Shown: positions 22,779 to 32,511 of the stretch, piece by piece
Numbering within the stretch: position 1 is the stretch's first letter
Layout of the letters: each line of letters begins with the position of its first letter
From: Zygaena filipendulae
Lineage: Eukaryota > Arthropoda > Insecta > Lepidoptera > Zygaenidae
Assembly (NCBI GenBank): GCA_907165275.2
Contig: OU015661.1
Span: 5,773,501-5,837,500 of the forward strand
Direction: 5' to 3'
Length of the DNA: 64,000 bases
The notes under the pieces: generated by a model
What the model was told of the DNA's origin: nothing
Database searches by the model: none
What the model saw: only the letters and a program-made list of their open reading frames with translations
Position numbers and translations under genes: made by a program

Positions 22779-25598
22779 TCATGGATACTCTTTTACAGAG
22801 TACAATGATTTATCCAACAAAAAGTTTTTCAGCCGGCGCTGAAATGCTTCGTCCGAGGTTTCGTTCTTAATGTCTACAGGTAGTTTTTCGTAGAACGAAG
22901 GGCCAATGACTCGCGGATTTTTATCCATAAGTGCCAACCGTCGTGGCACCACCCTAAGCCGCCCAGTCTGTCGGGTCACTCTGCCAGGAATATCAATCCG
23001 CTCGAAATCACGTAAATTACGTCGGGTGAAAATTATTATGTCAAATACGTACTGTGAATAAAATGTCATTATTTTATATTTTGTGAATAAATCTCTGCAC
23101 GAGTGGCCTGGTTTAACACCTGCCAATATGCGCACTGCTCGTTTTTGCATTTTTAGCACCCTGTCCGAGTCCGTGGAGTTTCCCCAAAGAATTATGCCAT
23201 ACGACAAGATGGAGTGGAAATATGCGTGATAAATTTGCAACAGTGCGTCCGAGGAGATTATCGGTTTGAGCTTTCTCATCGCAAATACGGCACCACTCAG
23301 CTTTTCACAAATAATCTCAACGTGATGTTTCCAATTTAGGTTGCTGTCTATGTGAAAGCCTAGAAACCGGCTAGTCACAGAGATTGGCATTGGAGTTTGT
23401 ATGGTAGGGGACAGAGTAGAATTTCGAGCTGAGAATAACATCACGTTGGATTTGGTAACATTTAGAATAAGACCGTTCGTCGTAAACCATTTTTGCAACT
23501 GCTCACAGGAAGTTGTGATCCTACTCTCCAGGTGTTCGTGTGTTGGCGCACTAACTATGACTGTGGTGTCGTCCGCAAACAAGACCATCAAACCGTCAGA
23601 GATACAGGTCGGTAGGTCGTTTATAAACGTGAGGAACAGTGTGTTTCCTAACGCCGATCCCTGTGGAATACCGACCCGTACGGCTCCTGCCCTAGAACGC
23701 ACTTTATTGCCCTCCATTTTCACCTCAACAGTCTGGTACCTGTCACATAAGAACGATGTGAACAGTTTGTGAGCGTTCCGTTTGATACCATAGTGTTTCA
23801 GTTTTTCCAATAACAGTTTATCGTTTATTACATCAAATGCTTTCGAAAGGTCGCAGAATATACCTGCTACCTTGTATTTATCATCGAGTGCTGTAGCGAT
23901 GCAATTATATAACTTATATGCAGCTGCTGTGGTGGACATATTTTTCCTGTAAGCAAACTGTTTGTCTGTCAGTAGGTCATTGTTTTCGAGGTGGCACATT
24001 AAGCAGTTCGATAAAATCGATTCGATAATTTTTGATATATTGGGTACTATAGTTATTGGCCTGTAATTGTCTGCAGAGGTCTTTTCACCCTTACCCTTGT
24101 ACACTGGACACACCCTTGTGCTTTTTAGGACGCCGGGATACACGCCGCTCGAAAACATAGTGTTTATCAATTCGACGAGCAATCCCGACAGCACCGGCCA
24201 GACGCACAAGAGCAAGTTCATGGATATATCGTATATGTCCTGGGTGTGCAGTGTCTTCGTCATATTGCGTAACGTCCGACTAAGATCCGAAATTGTGACA
24301 GTTGGTAAGTCGAAGTCGGGGACATCTTTGTCATATAGGTATTTATGTAAGTAACTTATAGATTTGGTCTCGTCTGTCTGTACGGTGAATTTTGACGCTA
24401 CGGAAAGAAAATGTGAGTTAAGGTGGTCGGGTACCTGTCTCTGAGGTACATGGTTTGCACAGTCATCTTTCAGAGATATAGTGCGTGCTACAGGTTTTGA
24501 AGATGTTTCTTCGTTAACTATACGCCACATTTCTTTCGCAGGATTTTTGCTCATAAGTAGTCGGTCTTCAATATATTTTTTACGAGCCGTTTGAGATGCA
24601 GTTTTTATACGGTTTGAATAACAACTTATACATTCTGTGATGATTTTTTCATCTGGATATTGGTGTTTAATTTCAGTCAAGTCATTGAATTTTTGGATTA
24701 GGGCAGACAAATTATTCGTGAGCCACGGTGGGCTCTGATGTCGTTTTGATACAATTTTTTTAATAGGAAAATGAATGTCAATGTAATAGGTCAAAATATT
24801 AAATAATTTTTCAAATTTGGTATTTATGTCAATCTCAATGTCAAATATGAATTTCCAATTATAATTTGCAAAGTCATTAAAAAATAAAGTCAATGCCTCA
24901 TCCTTGAATAGTCTCTTTTCCACGGAAGTGATTGATTTCGCGCGGTGTGATGATTCTACGGTCAGAGTGAATAACTGCGCGTTATGGTCACTTATAAAGG
25001 TATGTAGTGGTTTAGTTGTGACGTCACCCATTGCGCATGGAATCACACCGCAGTCAATGGAGGACGAACTATCTGTAGACACACGGGTTGGAAAGTCAAC
25101 GCAATTTCTACAACCATAACTTTTTAAAATTTCTTCTACATGCCGTTTTGAGCTGTTTTCCGATGAGTAATCAACATTTTGGTCGCCGACTAAAATGAAC
25201 TTTTTATTTTCGTCAGTTAACCTAGATAATAATAATTCTAAATTTTTTAAGTATATGTCAAAATCACCGTTTCCGGTGCGATACAATACAATAATGATTA
25301 AATTAGATTTACAAATTTCAATGGCAGTAAACTCGAAATGGAACTGGACAGCTACGCTCTGTAGGTCGTTTCGCGGGCGATACGAAACCCCCTCCCGTGT
25401 GTACAGCGCAACTCCGCCGTGTGCGATGCGCGTGCGACAGTAGCTATTTGCCAGCTCATAATTGTTTAACCTAACTTTTTCGATTTCTTGTTTTTTGCAC
25501 CAAGTCTCACTGCACGCTAGTACATCTGGGTTTTCGGAGTTTAGTAATAGATTTAATAAACCTGTTTTACCGCAGATAGATCTTACGTTCTGGTGCAT
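22779..25598 (-). CDS. Non-LTR retrotransposon ORF2: endonuclease-reverse transcriptase
   Basis: 939 residues, uninterrupted. The N-terminal AP-type endonuclease (about 1-215) shows HQNVRS (2-7), SETW (30-33), GGVALY (61-66), VLYR (104-107), GDQNVD (138-143), SSIDCGV (179-185) and SDHN (203-206). In the canonical GDFN motif, F is replaced by Q. The reverse transcriptase (about 490-760) shows NYRPITIVP (511-519), DLSKAFDVI (583-591), GIPQGSALG (643-651) and the catalytic FADD (674-677), with FLGFHID (745-751) and a thumb-like YGIILWGN (800-807). The product nicks target DNA and copies its own RNA there (target-primed reverse transcription). The start ATG is 23 bases after the ORF1 stop, in another frame, so translation probably relies on reinitiation or a similar mechanism. 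Motifs fit the CR1/Jockey group (Daphne-like is possible). No RNase H or zinc-knuckle domain seen. Confidence 0.92.
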   Translation of the reverse strand: MHQNVRSICGKTGLLNLLLNSENPDVLACSETWCKKQEIEKVRLNNYELANSYCRTRIAHGGVALYTREGVSYRPRNDLQSVAVQFHFEFTAIEICKSNLIIIVLYRTGNGDFDIYLKNLELLLSRLTDENKKFILVGDQNVDYSSENSSKRHVEEILKSYGCRNCVDFPTRVSTDSSSSIDCGVIPCAMGDVTTKPLHTFISDHNAQLFTLTVESSHRAKSITSVEKRLFKDEALTLFFNDFANYNWKFIFDIEIDINTKFEKLFNILTYYIDIHFPIKKIVSKRHQSPPWLTNNLSALIQKFNDLTEIKHQYPDEKIITECISCYSNRIKTASQTARKKYIEDRLLMSKNPAKEMWRIVNEETSSKPVARTISLKDDCANHVPQRQVPDHLNSHFLSVASKFTVQTDETKSISYLHKYLYDKDVPDFDLPTVTISDLSRTLRNMTKTLHTQDIYDISMNLLLCVWPVLSGLLVELINTMFSSGVYPGVLKSTRVCPVYKGKGEKTSADNYRPITIVPNISKIIESILSNCLMCHLENNDLLTDKQFAYRKNMSTTAAAYKLYNCIATALDDKYKVAGIFCDLSKAFDVINDKLLLEKLKHYGIKRNAHKLFTSFLCDRYQTVEVKMEGNKVRSRAGAVRVGIPQGSALGNTLFLTFINDLPTCISDGLMVLFADDTTVIVSAPTHEHLESRITTSCEQLQKWFTTNGLILNVTKSNVMLFSARNSTLSPTIQTPMPISVTSRFLGFHIDSNLNWKHHVEIICEKLSGAVFAMRKLKPIISSDALLQIYHAYFHSILSYGIILWGNSTDSDRVLKMQKRAVRILAGVKPGHSCRDLFTKYKIMTFYSQYVFDIIIFTRRNLRDFERIDIPGRVTRQTGRLRVVPRRLALMDKNPRVIGPSFYEKLPVDIKNETSDEAFQRRLKNFLLDKSLYSVKEYP

Positions 25599-25621
25599 TA
25601 TAGTAAAGTGAATGTTCGGAC

Positions 25622-26557
25622 TTAGCGTTGTTTTTGTTTTGCTGTGGGACTTATTAAGTTTTTTGAACTCACAAAGTTAAACCTTCTAATTGACACTCCA
25701 CTCGGCCAGTGTGTTGTGTTTCTCACCAATTTCACCTTGTCGGCGGGAACGTCAAGTTTAAATGAAGTGTACTGACCTCGAGTGACCACTAGTTGCTCGC
25801 ATTTAATATTTTCGATGTCGCAATTTGATTTGACGTGCTGGAGAACATCCTGCACAGTAGTGTCTTCACTGAGGTTAAAAACATGCAGGCTCGAGAGGCG
25901 TGGTGTGGCTGCACGTAGAACCCGATGATTTAAGGGTTTGCCCAAGGATAGCACAGATAACCGCGGCGCATCAACATCGGCAGCAACCGACGCAGGTGGA
26001 AGCACAGTCGGCTCAACAGCACCGGCCCCAGCATCCTGGGTGCCGATGCCGGCGCCGCCGCCAGATGATGCGGACGGCAGCGCCGCACGGCGCGGACGGC
26101 CACGTCGTGGTTTTTGTACTGGACCTGTTTGTTCCTCTGGGGTCGTCAGTGCTGGCTGTGTGGAAGGAACATTATTGCATCTATCACCCGCATCGGCCGG
26201 TGTATCGCCCAGTTCGATAATCTGTCCATTTTTTGAAGTATCCATATATGTTAGGCAATGGGGCCCGGACTCATTCAATGAGACGTTGTTTGCGACCAGG
26301 AATCTAGATGGGATAGTGGAAGTATGTGCTCGTAATGCCTGTTGCTTTTTAGATGGTGAGTTTTTTTTAATAATATCTATTAGTTCGCATATTTGGTGAT
26401 TTTGAGATGTTATTTCTTGTTGCTGTATGCGAATAAGATCGTAGCAGTCAATAAGTTTGCTTTTCACTTCCACTACCATATTTTCAAGATTTAAAACAAC
26501 GTCCAATAACCTTTTCTCTTCTTCCTTAGCGCTAATTTTGGATTTTTGTGGTGCCAT
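25622..26557 (-). CDS. Non-LTR retrotransposon ORF1 protein
   Basis: 311 residues, uninterrupted, with a good start context (AAAGATGG). Residues about 10-65 look like a coiled coil (KEEEKRLLDVVLNLENMVVE on). Residues 149-158 contain an AT-hook-like KPRRGRPRRA. A low-complexity Ala/Gly/Pro linker (about 160-200) follows. The C-terminal part (about 220-295: LSSLHVFNLSEDTTVQDVLQ ... SFKLDV ... WPSGVSIRRF) resembles the RRM-like nucleic-acid-binding domain common in ORF1 of CR1-group elements. There is no CCHC knuckle. The likely role is binding element RNA in the RNP. The GC-rich linker creates long antisense frames that are artefacts. Confidence 0.85.
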   Translation of the reverse strand: MAPQKSKISAKEEEKRLLDVVLNLENMVVEVKSKLIDCYDLIRIQQQEITSQNHQICELIDIIKKNSPSKKQQALRAHTSTIPSRFLVANNVSLNESGPHCLTYMDTSKNGQIIELGDTPADAGDRCNNVPSTQPALTTPEEQTGPVQKPRRGRPRRAALPSASSGGGAGIGTQDAGAGAVEPTVLPPASVAADVDAPRLSVLSLGKPLNHRVLRAATPRLSSLHVFNLSEDTTVQDVLQHVKSNCDIENIKCEQLVVTRGQYTSFKLDVPADKVKLVRNTTHWPSGVSIRRFNFVSSKNLISPTAKQKQR

Positions 26558-26657
26558 CTTTGGTAATTTGAGTCAATATAATAAATTGAATGTCAAAATA
26601 CAAAACTAAGTAATAATTCAATTAAAAAATGTCTTTAAATAATCAATATTTAAATAA

Positions 26658-27506
26658 TTATTGCGGAGCAAAATTAATTTGAACTTTCGCGCGCAGTGCG
26701 GGTACATAATATATACCCGCACATATAATTTTTTTTGACCAAGAATTAATACAAAGTAACCATCTGGCTGACTCATCACTTAACCTATTTCTATGTTTTC
26801 TAATTACTAATGATGCTTTAGAAAATAACCTCTCAGCAGGTACTGAAGTTGCAGGTATTGAGAGAAAATCACGGGCTATTTTCGATAAAATCGGATACTC
26901 TGTCTCATGCGTCCTCCACCAATCTAAAATGTCTTCCGAGCTGGCAGTTCTTGGTTTTCTCAGGTACTCCTCCAACTCGTCTATCACTAAGCCTTGAAGA
27001 CAAGATCCAGATGACGTCGAGGGACATTCATAGAGTTTATCAAAGTCTATTACGTCTTCATCTTCATCACATACTTTATTTTCTTTTTCTGGTAATTCCA
27101 GAGATTTGTTCAGTGAGTGTAGACTTTTATATTCTTCATAAAGTTCATTGAACTTGCGCAGACTTTCTGTTTTAAGTTGCTTCCCCCACATTGTCAGGTC
27201 AAAAGTCTGAGCCTTATGCCTTGGGTCTAAAATTAAAGAAGTACAATAAATCCAATTGCTCTTCTTGTAATGTTTAAGCATTTTGTCTCGAGCTGCTTGG
27301 AAATCTAGAATGAGCCTTTCATCCACTTCAGATCGATTAGGTTTCTCATCTAACTGTTTTACCATGGATTCAATTTTATCTAGCAAGAGATTGAATGATA
27401 CAATGACTAGCGGTAATGTAACATATTTGTCTCCACCAAGTTTTGTACTTAAAAGTTTAAAGTTAGTAGCGCTAAGTCCTAGCTGCAAGACGCAAGAGTC
27501 TTGCAA
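26658..27506 (-). pseudogene. hAT transposase, C-terminal half
   Basis: 282 codons open. The first ~12 arise from the subterminal GTCTTG repeats, so the ATG is fortuitous. Real homology begins at LSATNFKLLS. LDPRHK (94-99) is the conserved hAT LDPR-K block. Residues about 176-256 form the hAT C-terminal dimerisation domain, including DILDWWRTHETEYPILSKIA and SVPAERLFS; its E225 lies where the catalytic glutamate of this family is expected. The BED finger and both catalytic aspartates are missing because the TIR region is joined directly to the C-terminal half. It therefore cannot be a functional transposase, though a dimerisation-only product is conceivable. Confidence 0.88.
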
Positions 27507-27650
27507 GCTATGTCTTGTTCTTGCTCAAGTCTTGCACGGTCAGTCTTGGTCTTGGTCTTGCTAAAAATACGCGGTCTTGTTCTTGGTCTTGGTCTTGCAA
27601 AAACGCAAGAACAAGACCAAGACTGCAAGACCAAGACTGAATTTGGGCAA
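27485..27650. repeat. hAT subterminal GTCTTG repeat cluster (right)
   Basis: Arrays of CAGTCTTGGTCTTGGTCTTG and CAAGAACAAGACCAAGACTG in both orientations. They mirror the left cluster. Confidence 0.75.
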
Positions 27651-27655
27651 CACTA

Positions 27656-27720
27656 GTCAGAGTAGGTACAAACGTTGATGTGATAAACATTTGTGATAAC
27701 CCTGAGTAAGGACGTTTAGC
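27656..27720 (+). mobile_element. tRNA-derived SINE, right part
   Basis: GTCAGAGTAGGTACAAACGT ... AAACATTTGTGATAACCCTG continues the SINE interrupted at 21337. Joining at one GTCAGAGT gives a tRNA head plus the usual body. Confidence 0.55.
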
Positions 27721-27863
27721 ATAAGTATATTAGAAGGATGTACCTATTTACAAATAAAAAAAATAATCCTATATTAAATAACAGTTGTCTGGAACCCACA
27801 TTAGGTACAAGCTCAACTAGATATCGCTGTGTGATAATGACAAAGCATAATCGTATTACTTAA

Positions 27864-28099
27864 CTAGCTGTCCCGCGCGGTTTCCCCCGCGATAACTTCG
27901 AAGTTACCGCGGAATTGTTTCATACAAACTTTGCAACCCCTTTTCATCCCCTTAGGGATTGAATTTTCAAAAGTCCTTTCTTATCGGATGCCTACGTCAT
28001 ACAAAACACACCCTCCAAGTTTCAGGTCTCTACGATCAGCGGCTTAGGCTGTGCGTTGATCCATCAGTCATTCAGGACAAAGCATTTTATATGTATAGA
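27864..28099 (-). mobile_element. Helitron-like element, subtype B
   Basis: A|CTAGCTGTCCCGCGCGGTTT at the left and ATGTATAGA|T at the right, so both termini and the A/T target are intact. The core matches 21006-21244 in reverse. Confidence 0.8.
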
Positions 28100-28159
28100 T
28101 TTTGTTCATCCTAATATTAGGAAACAAAAATAGAAATCCTCTTTCTGAAATGTAAAAAA

Positions 28160-28480
28160 GCAATGGGCATGTTGACTAATTTTTATTTTTTGTCCGTCTT
28201 CTTCTTCTTCTTCTTCCGCCCCTGATCCCATTATTTGGGGCAACATCACATCACATTTTCCTGATCACATTTTTGCGCCAAGAGCACCTGTCTTGGGTTG
28301 TCGGATCCGGCGGAGTCCGTCTTGTAGATTATTAAAAAATATTAATGACGTCACGACCCGCTCACCCTAAACTTTAATGCGCTTTATCTCTGTATATTTT
28401 AATTTATTTAAAAAAGCAAAATATACGTGTCTATTGTTTTTTTATATTCTAACTGACGGACTAATTAGAATTTTCATTTT
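28160..28480. mobile_element. Foldback family E, copy 2 (rearranged)
   Basis: GCAATGGGCATGTTGAC, TAGATTATTAAAAAATATT, GACGTCACGACC and CTAACTGACGGACTAATTAG match the copy at 5382-5725 in reverse order. The palindrome centre is deleted and ~150 bp of foreign sequence (about 28180-28320, with a TTC repeat) is inserted. Confidence 0.6.
28199..28218. repeat. (TTC)n microsatellite
   Basis: About six CTT/TTC units inside the family E copy. Confidence 0.85.
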
Positions 28481-28872
28481 CTCCTCATCCCCATTGAAGT
28501 TGAAATGAACAAACGGAAAATAAAAAAATTCTAACATGACGTGATAAAGATCAACAAGTAGGTAATTTAAATTTGGAACCCTTAGCCAGAATCGCCTCCA
28601 CTTACAAAGCATATTCAATCGTATTTCAACCCCAATAAATAAAACTATTTGTGCGGTAACTTGCGATCATTTTATCAACATCTGACGCCGACGCGTCGTC
28701 GTGTCGACTCAAATACACGCGCCCGAGGAAATCAATCACAAATCGGGTTGCGAACATATTTGACGGAAACAGAATTTGTTTCCAACTTACACTGTTTTGC
28801 CTAACCTCGTAATACACTTGAAAACTGTTATTTCCTTTACATAAAATTTATGCGAAGAGATTTTATTGTTTA

Positions 28873-28955
28873 CTAGCTTTGCCCGCGGTATCACCCGCGT
28901 GCGTTTCGGGAACTGAACGGTCGAGACGTTTTTGAGTTATCATGTGATGTGAGTG
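28873..28955 (-). mobile_element. Helitron-like 3' end fragment
   Basis: A|CTAGCTTTGCCCGCGG and TATCACCCGCG form the terminus and hairpin. The body soon diverges. Confidence 0.55.
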
Positions 28956-28975
28956 TATCGCCCAGCAATTGATTT

Positions 28976-29394
28976 AATAGTATATTTCATTATAAAGCCT
29001 GTCATTGCAAAGAGTTAACTGTATTAAAAAATATATTTTTTAATACAGTTGCTCAAAAAGTGGCGTATTGCAGGGACGTTTAGCGTTCGGGATGTGGGCT
29101 ATTACATACTCGAGCTTTTTGTTTACCTTTCCCGAACTCGTGCGTTCTCTTTGCCAACTGTCAAAAATGGCGACACGACTTTGACACACTTTTTGCATTG
29201 CGAAACGTAGGTTTCGTATTACTAATACGACTAGCGCCATCTTTTGATCACAGTTGGAACTTAGTTGAGTTTGTTGTGTTTTTGTTATTTTATTAAATTG
29301 CTTAATTTTTTCGTAACTGTATTAAAAATAGTTGTTCAGTACACGTGCGGAACCGTCATTGCAGCTTTCCGCACTTATAATGAAATATACTATT
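28976..29394. mobile_element. TIR element, family D, copy 2 (both ends)
   Basis: The left AATAGTATATTTCATTATAA (28976 on) is the complement of the right TTATAATGAAATATACTATT (to 29394). An inner AACTGTATTAAAAA repeat pairs with AACTGTATTAAAAATAG near 29314. 419 bp, no credible ORF, target duplication unclear. Confidence 0.75.
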
Positions 29395-29398
29395 ATAT

Positions 29399-29573
29399 GT
29401 CTTTTGTTTCACCTGCGTTAATTTCGAAGTTTCCGCGGTAATAACGGGATAAAAAGTAGGTACCCAATACCTATTATTTCTGTACCACTCACAACGTGTA
29501 TATGCAATAATTTTTTATCATCGAATGAGTAAGTACGGTGTAAAGGTACCGACAGGTTTGCATTTATAATATG
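29399..29573 (-). mobile_element. Helitron-like element, degenerate
   Basis: TTTCACCTGCGTTAATTTCG, GATAAAAAGTAGGTACC and GCATTTATAATATGT. The CTAG end is lost next to family D copy 2. Confidence 0.55.
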
Positions 29574-29891
29574 TATTGCTATGCATATAATATAAATTAT
29601 TTTTTAGTTTTTTTTTCTTTATTTCTTATATTCGTTTCCTTGGAAATACCTATAACTTTCGTTATTTATAGTCATTGGATAATAATATGTAAAAGCAGTA
29701 AAAGCTATGTACCTACTACATATATAAAACACATACATAAAAATGTGAAAGAAAACCTGGAAATATCTTTCAGCTTAAACATTTTATAAGAAGATTAATG
29801 TTCCTGTAAGTATACTTGTCTTCATTTTAGGTACACTGAAAAGCAAGAAAACCCTATTAGAACGCAATAAATCTCTATTTTTAGAGTCTGA

Positions 29892-30133
29892 CTAGCTGTC
29901 CCGCGCGGTTTCACCCGCGATAATTTCGTAGTTCCCGTGGAATTGTTCCATACAAAATTTTCAACCCCTTTTCATCCCCTTAGGAGTTGAATTTTAAAAA
30001 ATGCTTTCTTATCGGATGCCTACGTCATACAAAGAACACACCCTCCAAGTAACAGGTCTCTACGATCAGCGGTTTAGGCTGTGCGTTGATCCATCAGTCA
30101 TTCAGGTCAAAGGATTTTATATACATATATAGA
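29892..30133 (-). mobile_element. Helitron-like element, subtype B
   Basis: A|CTAGCTGTCCCGCGCGGTTT to CATATATAGA|T. Core as in 21006-21244 and 27864-28099. Confidence 0.8.
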
Positions 30134-31574
30134 TAGTGAGGCAGCACAGAAAGCTATCGAACACTATATTGTAAAATCAATATATTATTATTTTTGCCAA
30201 TTTTAAGGATCGTGGTAGGTGAAATATTTAGTTTCGAAGTATTGTAATAGGTACTTAGTACTACTTACGTGTATATACGGACGGTCGAACTTGTAAATCA
30301 TTTTTATTTATGTGAAGTTGTCTATTGTGTTTTATTAAACTACCTAATGATGGTCGTGTATATTATATATATCTAGGTTTTTATTCACCTGAATTTTGTT
30401 TCTATATAGTATAGTATTTTTTAATAATATGATGTATGATGGGATGTAATAAACATATTATTGGTAAACTTAAGTAAAGTCCGAAATTAGCTTTGTGTTC
30501 CTTTCTGGTTCGACTAATGAATGTATGAGAATATTTTACTAGGCTGATCGAGTACCCGTGGTTCGTGTTTTTAGAATTTCATAACAAATATAATAGTTAA
30601 AGTGGTTTATTTACTTATTCGATTAGCTGAAAGTGACATATTGTGCTACTTTTTATCTAAGACTCAGGGTACCCGAAATTCATGCGGATAATATCATCAG
30701 GAACAGCGGCCTTAGTATATAGAGAGATAAATTACGTGCTGCTATATTTTACAAAGAGCCCAAGACGTCTCAATACCATAACTCATGACTGTGACGTATC
30801 AATGAAACGGGGTCAAGTAAGCAAGCAAAAGTCGAGACTGCCTTTTTTATATGACATCTATAATGCTGGATATTCCTTACTCTCTGTGTAGTGTTTACGA
30901 CGTTAATGCCAGCGGTAGATTTCCGCCCTCAGCAGCCCCGGAAACTGACGAAGCGAGCAACATCCGGTACGTCAGCCTGTTCGCTACAACCTCCTTCGCG
31001 TATGCTCCACGTGTTTATTTACCTTTTAATAATGCTTGTTTGCGCTGCTCGAAATTTCGAAGCTACAAGACTATGTCGAGAGTCTAGTTAATTTTCAGAA
31101 TGAGTTTTGCATAATGCTGAAGTAAACAGTGTAGAAACAGAGATTACATGCACATAGAGCTGTAGGTTCATTCAAAATTTTGAAATTGAAGCACAAAACC
31201 AATTGGACGTGTGTGAGCGGCGCGTCACTACGTTCGCGCTGAGAAACGTTGTAAGATGGTTCCATAGAGGTAAAATGTTCGTGGGGAGTTATATCCACCC
31301 ATGAAAATGCATCACTGTTCGTGCGCGGAATGCGGTTGTATGCTTATAAATTCTAAATGTCAAAAGTATAATATTCATTATATTATTATGTCAACGATCT
31401 AATTAAATAAAATTTATTATTATTATTTATTAAACTTTAAAGATGTACCGGTGATGCTTAGAATTATTGTAATGGTTAGTGCCGATTTTTTTACTCCAAA
31501 ATTAACAATATTGCAATATAAACTATATTCCAGTGCAGTGATTAATACATGTAAAATTATAATTATTATGTCCC
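30134..31574. other. No gene seen
   Basis: Unique and AT-rich. The segment 31195-31310 (GTGAGCGGCGCGTCACTACG) reads like part of a dispersed repeat. Overlapping short frames at 30680-31090 show no recognisable domain. Confidence 0.4.
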
Positions 31575-31870
31575 AATTGACTGACCTATTCACTGATTTA
31601 ACCGCTCGGTTGGAAATTTGAAACTTTGTGCAAGGTTTCCTTATACGAGCATACCTAACTTAGACAAGCACTAATTTTTAGAAAGGGTTTTTGAAAATTT
31701 AACCCCTTTAGAGAGCGAAAAGAAAGGGGATGAAAATTTCGATGGAAGCATACGTAAAATAATTGATATTTGGACTTTCGGTAAATAAAGAAAAACGTAT
31801 TTCTGGGTTCTTCGTAATTAAACTTTTAAGATGAAAAAATGAAACGTGGGTGAAACCGGGAAAAGAGTAG
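31575..31870 (+). mobile_element. Helitron-like relative (weak)
   Basis: A GAAAGGGTTTTTGAAAATTT-AACCCCTTTAG core and a terminal GTGGGTGAAACCGGG resemble subtype B, but the CTAG end is missing. Confidence 0.4.
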
Positions 31871-32314
31871 TCTGTTATGGAATTAAGTTGAGATAAGGTC
31901 ATATAATATGTTGTTGAATATGATTGTAGTCAGATGTAGGTACATCTAGTAAGTAGGCTAACACATGAGGTATATGTACTATAATATACGATCGGCTCCA
32001 CTGCTGGGAGCCTACATCACGTCGCCGCGATAAATTGATTTGGTACCAGATGTGCCTCAGACTTGTACACGACCAGATATTTCGATAGTATCTACTCCTT
32101 CTTGACATTATTACTTCCGGAATGTGCGTTGCGTGCACTTATGTACATGTTATACATTGCGTGGCTTGGTTATGTGGAAGAGAACTTTGTTGGCGTAAGT
32201 TGGTAGGAACAAGGATAAAATGTTGTTTATTGTAACAAAACACATAGTATGTATTTGGATGACTACCGGGCACCGATCCTACACATTGTGAAAAGGTATG
32301 TTTAGAAATAGTTT

Positions 32315-32511
32315 TAGAGTCTGGCGGCTTTACCCGTGCCAATTTTGGAGCTCCTGTCTCTGGATAAAAAGTACCGTATGGCACTCCGGATTACCGTATA
32401 GCTTCCTATTATATGGATAATTTTTGAAATCAGTTCAGTAGTTTTTGACGTTTTGATTTCGTTACAAACATACACAAATACAAATCTTTTCTCTTTTTAA
32501 TATTATTAAAT
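32315..32511 (-). mobile_element. Helitron-like element, degenerate
   Basis: GGCGGCTTTACCCGTGCCAA, GGATAAAAAGTACCGTATGG, GTTACAAACATACACAAA and TTTTTAATATTATTAAA follow the family order. Confidence 0.55.

Larger units (their letters stand above)
22491..26640 (-). mobile_element. Full-length-looking non-LTR retrotransposon (CR1/Jockey group)
   Basis: Two intact frames (ORF1 25622-26557, ORF2 22779-25598) are followed by ~210 bases of 3' UTR, AATAAAA, and a (TATC)n tail. There is no LTR. It interrupts the hAT 3' region. The 5' border is uncertain (between 26558 and 26657) and I could not find a target duplication. Intact frames suggest recent insertion. Confidence 0.85.
21338..27655 (-). mobile_element. 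hAT transposon with nested insertions
   Basis: The TIRs are TAGTGTTGCCCAAAT (21338) and ATTTGGGCAACACTA (to 27655). Both are flanked by the 8-bp direct repeat GTCAGAGT (21330-21337, 27656-27663), the hAT hallmark. Both subterminal regions are packed with GTCTTG/GTCTTGGTCTTG repeats. Only the transposase C-terminal half remains (26658-27506, -). A LINE (about 22491-26640) and a 614-bp repeat (21733-22346) sit inside. Without them the element would be about 1.5 kb, an internally deleted copy. Confidence 0.9.

Noticed and set aside
25938..26399. 153-codon + strand frame (and other + frames at 23401-26220)
   Set aside because: Antisense shadows of the LINE ORF1 and ORF2; the GC-rich linker of ORF1 keeps the opposite strand open.
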